Source: CAYPNP01 sp964412195
GTDB lineage: Bacteria > Acidobacteriota > JAAYUB01
Assembly: GCA_964412195.1 (NCBI GenBank)
Contig: CAYPNP010000002.1
Coordinates: forward strand, 372,001-436,000
Direction of reading: 5' to 3'
Length of the DNA: 64,000 nucleotides
Of the stretch, positions 8,277 through 17,226 are shown one piece after another. The number at the start of each line of letters is the position of its first letter. The first letter of the stretch is position 1. A program made the position numbers and the translations under genes. The notes under the pieces are model-generated. The model saw nothing but the letters and a program-made list of their open reading frames with translations. It searched no databases and was not told where the DNA came from.

Positions 8277-9317
8277 ATGGAATATAAGGACTACTACAAA
8301 GTTCTCGGAGTGCCCAAAGACGCCGACCAGGCCGCGATCAAGAAAGCCTACCGCCGTCTGGCCCGCAAGCATCATCCCGACTTCAACAAGGGAAACCCGG
8401 AGTCCGAGCGGAAGTTCAAGGAAATCAACGAGGCATATCAAGTTCTGGGCGATCCCGACAAACGCAAGCGGTACGACCAGCTGGGGGCCAACTGGGACAG
8501 CTTCGGCCAGACCGGGGGCGCCCCGCCCGATTTCTCCGGTTTCCAGGGCTATCCCGGCGGCGGTTTCCAGGATTTTTCCGCCGGCAAGTTTTCGGGCTTC
8601 AGCGATTTCTTCAAGACGTTCTTCGGCGGCTTTGACCTCTTCACCGACACGGAGGAGCCCCGCGCATCCCGGCGTGCCTCCTCGCGAAGGGCTGCGGAGA
8701 AAACCGCCGACGCGAGTGCGGAGATCCACATCACCCTGCGTGAGGCCGTGCAGGGCGGCCGGGCCCGTCTGACCCTCCAGCGGGAGACCCCCTGCCGCCA
8801 ATGCGGCGGTCAGGGCCTGTCCGGCAGCGGGATCTGCCCGGCCTGCATGGGGCGCGGCAGCGTCTTCCAGCCCGAGGACATCGAGGTGAACATCCCGGCC
8901 GGGGTGCAGCAGGGCTCGCGGATCCGCCTCCAGGGCAAGGGCGGGGCGTCGGCCCGGTCGGGCCAGCCCGGCGACCTTTACCTCTCGGTCAACATCCAGG
9001 AGGACAAGTCCTTCCACCTGCGCGGCCGCAACATCCACATGGAAGTGCCGCTGACCTCGAGCGAGGCGGCGTTGGGCGCCGAGGTGGATGTCCCGACCGT
9101 GACCGGCAAGGTCCGGATGCGGATCCCTCCGGAAACCCAGAACGGGACCACGTTCCGCCTCAAGGGCAAGGGCCTGCCCGCGCTGGGCCGCCACGCCGCC
9201 GGCGACCAGATCGTGACAGTCCGCATCGTCATCCCGTCCAACCTGTCGGCGCGGGAGAAGGAGCTGTACCACGAGCTGGCGCGGATCCGCCGCTGGGATC
9301 CCCGCTCGGGCAGCTGA
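8277..9317 (+). CDS. DnaJ/CbpA-type J-domain co-chaperone with reduced zinc finger
   Basis: This 346-residue protein begins with a J domain (HPD at 33-35), followed by a G/F-rich linker (about 70-125) and the beta-sandwich substrate-binding domains of type I/II Hsp40. Only two CxxC(x)G repeats are present (C173/C176 and C187/C190), where full DnaJ has four, so it could bind one zinc at most. I chose the ATG at 8277 because the J domain begins there. It would stimulate DnaK ATPase and deliver substrates. No dnaK or grpE lies nearby, so it is more likely an auxiliary CbpA-like protein than the main DnaJ. Confidence 0.88.
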   Translation: MEYKDYYKVLGVPKDADQAAIKKAYRRLARKHHPDFNKGNPESERKFKEINEAYQVLGDPDKRKRYDQLGANWDSFGQTGGAPPDFSGFQGYPGGGFQDFSAGKFSGFSDFFKTFFGGFDLFTDTEEPRASRRASSRRAAEKTADASAEIHITLREAVQGGRARLTLQRETPCRQCGGQGLSGSGICPACMGRGSVFQPEDIEVNIPAGVQQGSRIRLQGKGGASARSGQPGDLYLSVNIQEDKSFHLRGRNIHMEVPLTSSEAALGAEVDVPTVTGKVRMRIPPETQNGTTFRLKGKGLPALGRHAAGDQIVTVRIVIPSNLSAREKELYHELARIRRWDPRSGS

Positions 9318-9341
9318 GGCCGGCCCCGCCGCGGATCGTCC

Positions 9342-9370
9342 AAGACACCCGGCCCGACATCTGATAGCAT
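9342..9370 (+). promoter_or_regulatory. Candidate promoter for the M48 protease gene
   Basis: AAGACA and TAGCAT hexamers are 17 nt apart, and TGA immediately before the -10 gives an extended -10. The element lies 58 nt upstream of the protease ATG. Confidence 0.35.
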
Positions 9371-9427
9371 GGAAGCACCCGCCGCCGGAGCCGGATCCGG
9401 AAGGGGGGCAAGGAGCAACGCGACGCC

Positions 9428-10264
9428 ATGAACAACATGAAAACGGTATTGCTGATGGGTCTGCTGACCGGCATCTTCCTCGCCATCGGCAGCATCTGGG
9501 GCCGCGGGGGCCTGACGCTGGCCCTGGCGGCCGCGGCCGTGATGAACTTCGTTTCCTATTTTTTCTCCGACAAGATCGTACTGGCCATGTACCGCGCCCG
9601 GCGGCTGGAGCCCGGCCAAGCCCCGGCGCTGGACCGGATCGTCCACACTCTCGCCAGCCAGGCGGGCTTCCCCGTCCCACCGGTATACCTCATCCCAAGC
9701 GACGCCCTCAACGCCTTCGCCACCGGCCGCAGCCCCAGCCACGCCGCCGTGGCGGTGACCGAAGGGCTGCTGCGACGATTGGACGAGCCGATGCTCACGG
9801 GGGTGCTCGCCCACGAGTTCTCCCACATCAAGAACCGCGACATCCTGATCGGCTCCGTGGCGGCCACCCTGGCCGGCGCCATCATGTGGGCGGCCAGCCT
9901 GGTCCGGTGGGGCGCGATCTTCGGCGGCGGCGGGCGCGACGACCGCGACGGGGGCAGCCCGCTGGTCATGCTGGCCATGGTGATCCTCGCCCCCATCGCC
10001 GCCATGCTGGTCCAGATGGCCATCTCCCGCTCCCGGGAGTACGAGGCTGATGCCGGCGGCGCCCGGCTGGCCGGCACGCCGGACGGCCTGGCCCGCGCCC
10101 TGCAGGTCATCGAGGATTCCAGCCGGCGCGCCCCCATGCCCGCCTCGCCCGCCACGGCCCACATGTTCATCATGAAGCCGTTCAGCGGCCGCGGGCTCAT
10201 GAACCTCTTCAGCACCCACCCGCCGGTGGAAAAGCGGATCGCCCGCCTGATGGGGCGGGAGTAG
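9428..10264 (+). CDS. htpX: HtpX-type M48 membrane metalloprotease
   Basis: This 278-residue inner-membrane zinc protease has two N-terminal transmembrane helices (about 5-22 and 28-46), the HEFSH zinc motif at 129-133, two more hydrophobic segments (about 142-158 and 178-198) and the third ligand region RExxAD at 203-208. HtpX degrades misfolded membrane proteins in the envelope stress response. Length is typical. A radical SAM gene follows within 10 nt, so the two may be cotranscribed, though no functional link is obvious. Confidence 0.88.
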   Translation: MNNMKTVLLMGLLTGIFLAIGSIWGRGGLTLALAAAAVMNFVSYFFSDKIVLAMYRARRLEPGQAPALDRIVHTLASQAGFPVPPVYLIPSDALNAFATGRSPSHAAVAVTEGLLRRLDEPMLTGVLAHEFSHIKNRDILIGSVAATLAGAIMWAASLVRWGAIFGGGGRDDRDGGSPLVMLAMVILAPIAAMLVQMAISRSREYEADAGGARLAGTPDGLARALQVIEDSSRRAPMPASPATAHMFIMKPFSGRGLMNLFSTHPPVEKRIARLMGRE

Positions 10265-10273
10265 ACCGCGGCG

Positions 10274-11212
10274 ATGGCCTACCGGTATCTCTTTGGACCC
10301 GTGCCCTCCCGCCGCCTGGGGATTTCCCTGGGCGTCGACCTCGTACCGCCCAAGATCTGCTCGATGGACTGCGTGTACTGCGAGTGCGGCCGCACAACGG
10401 AGCTGACCCTGGAGCGGGGGGAATACGTGCCCACGACCGAGGTGGCCCGGGAGCTGGACCATTTCCTGGCCGGCCACCCGGCGCCGGACTTCGTCACCTT
10501 CTCCGGCGCCGGCGAGCCCACCCTGCACAGCGGCATCGGGAGGATCCTCTCGCATCTGAAGGCCGCCCACCGGGCGCCCGTGGCCCTGATCACCAACGCC
10601 ACGCTGCTCGACCGGCCGGAGTTGCGCCGGGAGCTGCGGGACCTCGACGTGATCCTGCCGTCCCTGGACTCGGCCACAGCTGCCGGGCTCCGGCAGATCA
10701 ACCGCCCCCATCCGGACATCCGGCCGGAGCGGATCGTGGACGGCCTGGCCGCCTTCCGGGAGGAGTTCCCGGGCGAAATCTGGCTGGAGATCTTCCTGCT
10801 GCACCCGTTCAACACCACGGACGCCGAGCTGGGGCAGCTGCAGGCCGCCGTCGACCGCATCCGGCCCGACCGGGTGCAGCTCAACTCCCTCGACCGCCCC
10901 GGGACGGAAGCCTGGGTGGAAAAGGTGTCGCAGGCCGATCTGGAATCCATCGCCGCCCGGCTCGCTCACCCACGGGTGGAAATCATTTCAAAGTACCGCC
11001 GGCGCCTGGACATCCGGGCCTACCGGCAGGACATCGAAGCGGCCATCGTCGAGACCATCTCCCGGCGGCCCTGCACCGTCCACGACCTCTGCGACGTCCT
11101 GGGCCTCCGGCCCCTGGAGGTCCGCAAGTACCTGGACGTCCTGGAGTCCGACCGGCGCCTGAAGGCGGAAATCCAGGACCGCGGCATCTTCTACCGGCTC
11201 CTCGTACCCTAA
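10274..11212 (+). CDS. Radical SAM protein (COG0731-like)
   Basis: This 312-residue protein carries the radical SAM cluster motif C29-x3-C33-x2-C36 preceded by the GPVPSRRLGISLGVDL segment typical of a group of bacterial radical SAM proteins related to COG0731 (wyosine-synthesis-like Fe-S oxidoreductases). A TFSGAGEPT segment (glycine-rich SAM contact) follows at about 76-84. The last 60 residues look like a winged helix. Archaeal relatives act on tRNA, but bacterial members of this group are mostly uncharacterised, so I give no substrate. Confidence 0.78.
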   Translation: MAYRYLFGPVPSRRLGISLGVDLVPPKICSMDCVYCECGRTTELTLERGEYVPTTEVARELDHFLAGHPAPDFVTFSGAGEPTLHSGIGRILSHLKAAHRAPVALITNATLLDRPELRRELRDLDVILPSLDSATAAGLRQINRPHPDIRPERIVDGLAAFREEFPGEIWLEIFLLHPFNTTDAELGQLQAAVDRIRPDRVQLNSLDRPGTEAWVEKVSQADLESIAARLAHPRVEIISKYRRRLDIRAYRQDIEAAIVETISRRPCTVHDLCDVLGLRPLEVRKYLDVLESDRRLKAEIQDRGIFYRLLVP

Positions 11213-11249
11213 AGCAGCCGATCCTGTGGCCGCGCCGGGGCCGGAAAAT

Positions 11250-11276
11250 AAAAAGGACCCTTGCGGGTCCTTTCAC
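11250..11276 (+). terminator. Hairpin terminator after the radical SAM gene
   Basis: A 9-bp stem AAAGGACCC / GGGTCCTTT with a TTGC loop is flanked by an A-rich arm upstream and T residues downstream. It could work on either strand; the T-tract is short. Confidence 0.6.
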
Positions 11277-11491
11277 GTTTGGGGAGGTTGGTGTTTTTCG
11301 GAAATCGCTATTGCAATGCTGATGCCAACCGAGGGATTTCCCAATTATCATTTTTATTTTCAGTTAATTGCGCGCGGATTAGCCGGTTGATCTGCTCTGA
11401 AGGGATTCCCAAAACGCAACGAAGTGTTTCAGCCCGCCGGAATCCCGCCCGCCGGAATCCATCATCCCAAGCGAGATTAATTTGCAACTGA
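11277..11491. other. Non-coding AT-rich region
   Basis: This stretch is clearly richer in A/T than its surroundings and I see no convincing gene in it. It contains a 13-base direct repeat (CCCGCCGGAATCC at 11433-11445 and 11448-11460). The short open frames here lack ribosome sites and any family resemblance. Confidence 0.5.
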
Positions 11492-11520
11492 TTGATATAT
11501 TATGCTTTTAATAATATGAT
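11492..11520 (+). promoter_or_regulatory. Distal promoter candidate upstream of meaB, with internal dyad
   Basis: TTGATA and TATGAT are separated by 17 nt, close to the sigma70 consensus. Within the element, ATATTAT (11497-11503) and ATAATAT (11511-11517) form an inverted repeat that could be an operator. It would give a leader of about 265 nt before meaB. Confidence 0.5.
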
Positions 11521-11695
11521 CAGCAGCGCAACAATTTGATGCAGGAGCGAATTGGAATATTTTCAATTCTGTTATGATTTTGATTCATGAAAAATCTCAC
11601 CCTGCCGGAGGCCGTTGACGTCTGGCAGTTTCCCCCTTGGCCCTCCTGCAACGTTATGTGGCACCCATCAACCCTCCTGGAAGCGGTCCCGGCCG

Positions 11696-11724
11696 TTGCG
11701 TCCCGGCCATCCCTGTGGTATAAA
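11696..11724 (+). promoter_or_regulatory. Proximal promoter candidate for meaB-mce
   Basis: TTGCGT and TATAAA are 17 nt apart, and TGG before the -10 makes an extended -10 element. The element lies 67 nt upstream of the meaB start. Confidence 0.5.
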
Positions 11725-11791
11725 GGCCATTACTTCGCCCCCCGTCCGCCCGGATTTTGTCCGAACCGGCCGGCCGCCCAGGAGTTATGTG

Positions 11792-12745
11792 ATGGAGGAG
11801 ACGCTCGAGAAGATCCGCCAGGGAGACCGGCGCGCACTCGCGCGGGCCATCAGCCGCATCGAGAACGGCGACCCGGCGGCCGTGGATCTCCTCAAGCAGG
11901 CCTTCCGGCACACCGGCCACGCCCTGGTGATCGGCGTGACCGGCGCCCCGGGGGCCGGCAAGAGTTCCCTGGTCGACCAGCTGACGGCCCAGATCCGCCA
12001 GTCCGGCCGCACCGTGGCGGTGGTCGCCGTCGACCCGTCCAGCCCTTTCAGCGGAGGCGCGATCCTGGGGGACCGCGTCCGGATGCAGCGGCACGCATCC
12101 GATCCCGGGACCTTCATCCGGAGCATGGCCACCCGCGGCAACCTCGGCGGCTTGTCCGGCACCACGGCCGACGTGGTGCTCCTGCTGGACGCCGCCGGCT
12201 TCGACTGCATCCTGGTGGAAACTGTCGGCGTCGGCCAGGACGAGGTGGACATCGTCAAGACGGCCCACGTCTGCCTGGTCGTCCTCGTGCCGGGCATGGG
12301 CGACGACATCCAGGCCATCAAGGCCGGCATCATGGAGATCGGCGACATCTTCGTCATCAACAAGGCCGACCGCGAGGGCACCCAGAAAACCGAGCAGGAG
12401 ATCCGGGCCATCCTGGCCATGAACCACCGCGAGGACGGCTGGGACCCGCCGGTGGTCCGGACCGTCGCCATCCGCGGGGAGGGGACCGAGGATCTCCTCG
12501 GCGCGATCCGGCGCACGGAGCAATTCCTGGAAACCCGCCACCGGCAGGGGCGGTTCGCCCTGCGCTCCACCCAGGAGAAGCTGTTGCAGCTGTCGCGGGA
12601 TCGCCTGTTCCAGGACTTCCTGGAGGCTTCCGGCTTCGCCGAAAACCTCAAGGAACTGGCGGAAAAAGTGTTGGACAAATCCGTCGATCCCTATTCTATA
12701 ATAGAAAACTTCATCACCCGGTACAAAGGCAAAGGAGAGGTCTGA
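11792..12745 (+). CDS. meaB: Methylmalonyl-CoA mutase G-protein chaperone MeaB/ArgK
   Basis: This 317-residue G3E-family GTPase protects and reactivates B12-dependent methylmalonyl-CoA mutase by gating cofactor loading. The Walker A motif GAPGAGKS is at 51-58, the ETVGVGQ switch region is at 143-149 and the base-specificity motif NKAD is at 190-193. The ATG at 11792 follows an AGGAG site; longer frames upstream have no family similarity. The stop codon overlaps the start of the epimerase gene. The mutase itself is not in this window. Confidence 0.93.
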   Translation: MEETLEKIRQGDRRALARAISRIENGDPAAVDLLKQAFRHTGHALVIGVTGAPGAGKSSLVDQLTAQIRQSGRTVAVVAVDPSSPFSGGAILGDRVRMQRHASDPGTFIRSMATRGNLGGLSGTTADVVLLLDAAGFDCILVETVGVGQDEVDIVKTAHVCLVVLVPGMGDDIQAIKAGIMEIGDIFVINKADREGTQKTEQEIRAILAMNHREDGWDPPVVRTVAIRGEGTEDLLGAIRRTEQFLETRHRQGRFALRSTQEKLLQLSRDRLFQDFLEASGFAENLKELAEKVLDKSVDPYSIIENFITRYKGKGEV

Positions 12746-13152
12746 TGTTCAAGAAAGTCGACCACATCGGCATCGCCGTGCCGAGCCTGGCGGAGACGCA
12801 GAAATTCTACCAGGACGCGCTCGGCCTGCACCTGCACGAGATCGAGGAAGTGCCCGAGCAGAAGGTCCGCGTGGCCATGTTCCCCGTCGGGGAGACCAAC
12901 CTGGAGTTCCTCGAGCCCACCGGCCCCGAGTCCCCCATCGCCAAGTTCATCGAGAAGAAGGGATCCGGCATCCACCACGTCGCCATCCAGGTGGAGGACA
13001 TCGACCGGCTGCTGGCCGACCTCAAGAGCCGCGGCGTCCGCCTGATCAACGAGACGCCCGTTCCCGGCGCCGGGGGCAAGCGGATCGCCTTCGTCCACCC
13101 CGCCTCCACCGGCGGCATCCTCCTGGAGCTGTCCCAGGAAAAGCGCTCCTGA
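12745..13152 (+). CDS. mce: Methylmalonyl-CoA epimerase
   Basis: This 135-residue VOC-fold metalloenzyme interconverts (R)- and (S)-methylmalonyl-CoA, linking propionyl-CoA carboxylation or decarboxylation to the B12-dependent mutase. The N-terminal VDHIGIAV start has metal ligand His7, a second ligand is His78 in IHHVAIQV and the C-terminal GILLEL holds Glu129. Length is standard. It overlaps meaB by one base (TGATG), with an AAGGAGAGG site inside meaB, so the two are translationally coupled. Confidence 0.93.
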   Translation: MFKKVDHIGIAVPSLAETQKFYQDALGLHLHEIEEVPEQKVRVAMFPVGETNLEFLEPTGPESPIAKFIEKKGSGIHHVAIQVEDIDRLLADLKSRGVRLINETPVPGAGGKRIAFVHPASTGGILLELSQEKRS

Positions 13153-13189
13153 CGGCCGTCGGGACCACCACCCCGCAAGGAGTCATCGC

Positions 13190-14062
13190 ATGAACCAGAT
13201 CCCCCTTGGCATCATCGGCGGCAGCGGCCTTTACAACATGAAGGAGTTGTCTGACATCGAGGAGATCAAGGTCGACACCCCCTTCGGCGCGCCCAGCGAC
13301 AACTATATCGTCGGCACTCTCGCGAAGCACCGGGTGGCGTTCCTGCCCCGGCACGGGCGGGGGCACCGCTTCTCGCCGTCGGAGATCAACTACCGGGCGA
13401 ACATCTACGGTTTCAAGAAACTGGGCGTGGGACAGATCCTGTCGGTCTCGGCCGTGGGCTCCCTCAAGGAAGAACACAAGCCGCTGGACATCATCCTGCC
13501 GGACCAGTTCGTGGACCGCACCACGCGGCGGGTCTCGACGTTTTTCGGCGACGGGATCGTCGCCCACATCGGATTCGGCGACCCGGTCTGCCACTCGCTG
13601 GCAGGTTTCGTCTGGCAGGGCGCCGAAAACGCCGGCATCCCGGTCAAGACGGGCGGGACCTATCTCTGCATGGAAGGCCCGGCCTTCTCCACCCGCGCCG
13701 AGAGCAATCTTTACCGGAAGTGGGGCCTGGACATCATCGGCATGACCAACCTGCAGGAGGCGAAGCTGGCGCGGGAGGCGGAGATTTGCTACGTCACCAT
13801 TGCCCTCGTGACCGACTATGACTGCTGGCACGAATCGGAGGAGGAGGTCAGCGTCGACATCATCATCGCCAACCTGATGAAGAACAACGAGAACGCCCAG
13901 AAGATCATCAAGGAAACCCTCAAGCTCCTGCCGGAAGAGCGCGACTGCTCTTGCCGCCACGCCTTACAGAACGCCATCATCACCCAGCCGGACGCCATCC
14001 CCCCGGAGACTCGCGAAAAGCTGGCCCTGCTGGTGGGCAAGTACCTCCCCGGCAAGGAATGA
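13190..14062 (+). CDS. mtnP: S-methyl-5'-thioadenosine phosphorylase
   Basis: This 290-residue enzyme phosphorolyses 5'-methylthioadenosine (a by-product of polyamine synthesis and radical SAM chemistry) to adenine and methylthioribose-1-phosphate. The phosphate-binding GGSGLY at 10-15, RHGRGH at 54-59 and the substrate region MEGPAFSTRAES near 163-174 are MTAP-like rather than PNP-like. A start-proximal AAGGAG site is present. The following PfkB kinase gene is close enough to be in the same operon and could act on a related nucleoside or sugar. Confidence 0.9.
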   Translation: MNQIPLGIIGGSGLYNMKELSDIEEIKVDTPFGAPSDNYIVGTLAKHRVAFLPRHGRGHRFSPSEINYRANIYGFKKLGVGQILSVSAVGSLKEEHKPLDIILPDQFVDRTTRRVSTFFGDGIVAHIGFGDPVCHSLAGFVWQGAENAGIPVKTGGTYLCMEGPAFSTRAESNLYRKWGLDIIGMTNLQEAKLAREAEICYVTIALVTDYDCWHESEEEVSVDIIIANLMKNNENAQKIIKETLKLLPEERDCSCRHALQNAIITQPDAIPPETREKLALLVGKYLPGKE

Positions 14063-14093
14063 CCGGGATCTTCCTACTGCCGAGGAGACACGC

Positions 14094-15008
14094 ATGAATC
14101 AAAGCCCTATCCGCCTGCTGGCTGTTGGGTCGGTCGCGTTCGACAGCGTCAGGACACCGTTCGGCCACGCGGACCGCGTGGTCGGCGGCTCCGCCACCTA
14201 CTTCAGCCTGGCCGCCAGCTACTTCGCCGAAGTGGCCATCGTGGCCGTCGTGGGGGAGGATTTCCGGGAGGAGCACTTCCGGCCCTTTGTCGAAAAGGGC
14301 ATCGACGTCCGCCAGGTCCAACGTGCCCGGGGAAAATCCTTTTACTGGGCCGGCGAGTACGGCGCCAACCTCAACGAGGCGAAGACCCTGGTGACGGAAT
14401 TGAACGTCTTCGCCGACTTCCAGCCCGAGATCCATCCGGATTACCGCCACGCGCCGGTGCTCTTCCTCGGCAACATCGACCCGGTCCTGCAAAACCACGT
14501 GCTGGACCAGATGGAGCGCCCCCGGCTGACGGGCCTGGACACGATGAACTACTGGATCCAGAACCGGCCCCGCGAACTGGCCGCCGTGCTCGGCCGCATC
14601 GACATCCTGTTCGTCAACGAGACCGAAGCCCGGATGCTCACCGGCGAGTTTCACCTGCTGCGCGCCCTGCGCCGGATCACGGCCATGGGCCCGCGGACCG
14701 TCGTCGTGAAGCGGGGCGAGTACGGGGCGCTCGTCTACCGGGACGGGGAGCTGTTCATCGCCCCAGCCTACCTCATGGAGGAGGTGTTCGACCCCACGGG
14801 GGCGGGCGACTGCTTCGGCGGCGGGTTCATGGGTTACCTCGCCAGCGTCCCGGAGGCCGATTTCCCTGCCCTGCGCCAGGCAGTCCTATACGGCACCACC
14901 ATGGCCTCGTTCAACATCGAGAGCTTCTCAGTTGAGCGGCTGCGGTTATTGACCTTCCCCGAGATCCGCGAGCGCTGCGACCGGTTCCGGAAGATGATCA
15001 CCGTCTGA
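14094..15008 (+). CDS. PfkB-family sugar/nucleoside kinase
   Basis: This 304-residue ribokinase-like protein has the N-terminal VGGSATYFSLA segment and the C-terminal signature DPTGAGDCFGGGF at 233-245, with Asp239 as probable catalytic base. Substrate cannot be read from sequence. Location directly after MTA phosphorylase suggests a role in nucleoside or methylthioribose-type salvage, or adenosine phosphorylation, but that is inference from context. A GGAG-type site precedes the ATG. Confidence 0.85.
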   Translation: MNQSPIRLLAVGSVAFDSVRTPFGHADRVVGGSATYFSLAASYFAEVAIVAVVGEDFREEHFRPFVEKGIDVRQVQRARGKSFYWAGEYGANLNEAKTLVTELNVFADFQPEIHPDYRHAPVLFLGNIDPVLQNHVLDQMERPRLTGLDTMNYWIQNRPRELAAVLGRIDILFVNETEARMLTGEFHLLRALRRITAMGPRTVVVKRGEYGALVYRDGELFIAPAYLMEEVFDPTGAGDCFGGGFMGYLASVPEADFPALRQAVLYGTTMASFNIESFSVERLRLLTFPEIRERCDRFRKMITV

Positions 15009-15081
15009 CCCCAATCGCCGGGTTGTTGGTTGTTTGGCTTTCGGGGGGATTCATTGACAACACGCCGTCGTCCAGGTTGAG

Positions 15082-17223
15082 ATGTTTACCGCTCCCGAGT
15101 CGAAAGAATCGAAAAATTGCTCTTCTGAGCCAACAAGGATTTCCCGTGTTGAGTTGATATTTTTTCTGGTCCTTTTCCTCTTCACTGCCTGTATTCTGAT
15201 CATGCACTTCGATTTCCCCCCGCTCCCCCACAACGATTTCGTCCAATTCTCCAGTCCAGCCAAAGCCTGGCTGGAATTTCAGATGCCGAAGTATTACAAA
15301 ATCATGCCAGCCTTCCCGCTGGCGATCGCCGGCGTATCCCTGCTGGTCCCCCATGATCCGACTTTGTTGCATTCTTGCGAAATCGTAGTCCTGGGATCGG
15401 CTCTGGTCTTCTTGATTTTCTTCTGGCTCATTGTCCGACGCATCCTGCCCCACCTATGGCCCGTGCTGATGCTGTTCATCGTGATCAACCCCTACTTCAT
15501 GGAATTCTCGCTTCAGACCCTCATGGAGATGTTCATTCTGGCGTCATTCACGGTCACTTTATGGGCATGTTCCAGACGAACGGAGTGGTCCGCGCTGCCG
15601 GCTGCCTGGACTTCGTTGACCCGATACGATTCCGTGTTTGTCGTGCCGCTTGTCGGCATCTTCCAGTATTTGAAGGGCGGCAAGAAAATCCGTACTCTGA
15701 TCATCACGATCCTGGCCGGCACCCCTTTCCTGATCTGGCTGGTACTCAGCGTGATCCACTCCCCCATGGTGAATCCCTACGTGGAAGAGATCCTCGATCC
15801 CACCCGGGAATTCGCCTTCATTCCCCTCGTCCGGATGCTGGTGCGGATGCTGATCGGCAGATCCCCTGTAGCTTGGCCTGCTCTGACAGGAGGAGAGATC
15901 GTTCTGGGCTTGGGGGTATTTGTCCTCGCATTGATTGGCGCTGTCCGGCTATGGAAAAGCAATCGAATCACGACCGGAGTCATGATCGGTTTCATTGCGA
16001 GCTATTTCCTCGTCCACGCCATCTTCAGGGCGGCCAACTACAGGTACAACTATCCGATCATCCCCTATTTGGGCTTGCTCGTCTTCATCAGCTTGGAACC
16101 TCGGAATTCCGCCATCCGGTTTGCCTGGTCCTGGCGGAGGGCGGCACTCTTTCTGCTCCCCGGCGCCCTCCTGATTTGGGGCACGTGGGGATCGATCTTG
16201 TCCGGATGGGTCCTGGCAATGTGGCTGTTCGCCATCGCCTGGTTCACCGTGCTTTTCGGGTGGAAAGAAGCAGGATCCCGGAAAAGGCGAGTCATCGCGT
16301 TTTTCATCGGTTTGGCTGGATTGCTATGTCTCTGGCCTCCTCTTAAAATCTGGGATCTATCGTACTTTGAACAGCGGGGCCGTTTTTCCGAACTCATCGC
16401 CGCTTACCGGTGGGTGAAGCAGAACTGCTCTCCGGACGATCGAGTCCTCATGGTCACTCCGTGGTATCTGGAAGCCAGGTATCCCCGCGGAGAATTGAAG
16501 AATTTCGTAGCCACCGATAATTTGCAGAGTAAGGATGCGCTGGGTTTCATCGACGAGTGCCGGATTCAGGATTTGGACTATGTTATCTGGCTGAGCTATG
16601 CCAAGGATTTCGGCCGGGTGGACTATTTTCACAAGGAGACGCGCGAGTACCTTTTAAACGAGGCTCAACTGGGCGATCCCCGATCGAAACCCAATTTCCA
16701 GCTGATTCGGGTGCTGCCTGGTTTAACCGGCCAACAAGCGTTGGTCTATAAATTCCGGCCGGAATCGTCCACGCGCATGCAGCAGGATTTCCTGGATTTC
16801 AACCGGGAAGACAACTTCCGCTTGCTTCTCTCTGAAGGATGGTGTCCATCATTGGACGGCCATCCCGGTGGCAGGTTCTTGTGGGCGGTGGGGAAAGCCT
16901 CCAATTTCAATCTATTCCTGAAGAATGTAAAATCGGGGGGATCATTAAATTTCGTGGCTTTTCCCTTGGTAGGAGATAAACTGCCCTCCCAGACGATCGA
17001 TGTATTCGTGAACGATCACTGGACGGGCAAGGTGGTGCTGATCCCGAAGGAAGAGAGGTACTCTGTGGATTTGAAGGGAGATTTCCTCCTGACGGGCAGG
17101 AATCGTTTCCGCTTTGAATATGCTTTCTGCGCCAGGCCCATAGACCTGGGTACAGGTCCAGACGTCCGCGAGCTTTCCGTACTCTTCAAGAAGATATATT
17201 TTCTTTCCAACGGGAACCGGTGA
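15082..17223 (+). CDS. Multi-spanning membrane glycosyltransferase-like protein
   Basis: This 713-residue protein has about ten hydrophobic helices in the first 440 residues and a soluble C-terminal part. The first loop carries FPPLPHND, in the position where GT39/GT-C mannosyltransferase-like enzymes place their acidic catalytic residue. Such proteins transfer sugars from polyprenyl-phosphate donors on the outer side of the inner membrane. The adjacent GT2 gene could make that lipid-linked donor. The gene is visibly less GC-rich than its neighbours, with many A/T-ending codons, suggesting acquisition by transfer. Acceptor and sugar are unknown. Confidence 0.7.
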   Translation: MFTAPESKESKNCSSEPTRISRVELIFFLVLFLFTACILIMHFDFPPLPHNDFVQFSSPAKAWLEFQMPKYYKIMPAFPLAIAGVSLLVPHDPTLLHSCEIVVLGSALVFLIFFWLIVRRILPHLWPVLMLFIVINPYFMEFSLQTLMEMFILASFTVTLWACSRRTEWSALPAAWTSLTRYDSVFVVPLVGIFQYLKGGKKIRTLIITILAGTPFLIWLVLSVIHSPMVNPYVEEILDPTREFAFIPLVRMLVRMLIGRSPVAWPALTGGEIVLGLGVFVLALIGAVRLWKSNRITTGVMIGFIASYFLVHAIFRAANYRYNYPIIPYLGLLVFISLEPRNSAIRFAWSWRRAALFLLPGALLIWGTWGSILSGWVLAMWLFAIAWFTVLFGWKEAGSRKRRVIAFFIGLAGLLCLWPPLKIWDLSYFEQRGRFSELIAAYRWVKQNCSPDDRVLMVTPWYLEARYPRGELKNFVATDNLQSKDALGFIDECRIQDLDYVIWLSYAKDFGRVDYFHKETREYLLNEAQLGDPRSKPNFQLIRVLPGLTGQQALVYKFRPESSTRMQQDFLDFNREDNFRLLLSEGWCPSLDGHPGGRFLWAVGKASNFNLFLKNVKSGGSLNFVAFPLVGDKLPSQTIDVFVNDHWTGKVVLIPKEERYSVDLKGDFLLTGRNRFRFEYAFCARPIDLGTGPDVRELSVLFKKIYFLSNGNR

Positions 17224-17226
17224 GTC

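Noticed and set aside
12671..12702. TATAAT inside the end of meaB as a promoter for mce
   Set aside because: The nearest -35-like hexamer is at 20-nt spacing, and the meaB-mce stop/start overlap makes cotranscription more likely.
11587..12744. Long plus-strand frame that runs through meaB and into mce
   Set aside because: Only its last part (12745-13152) is real, as methylmalonyl-CoA epimerase; the rest is out of frame with meaB.
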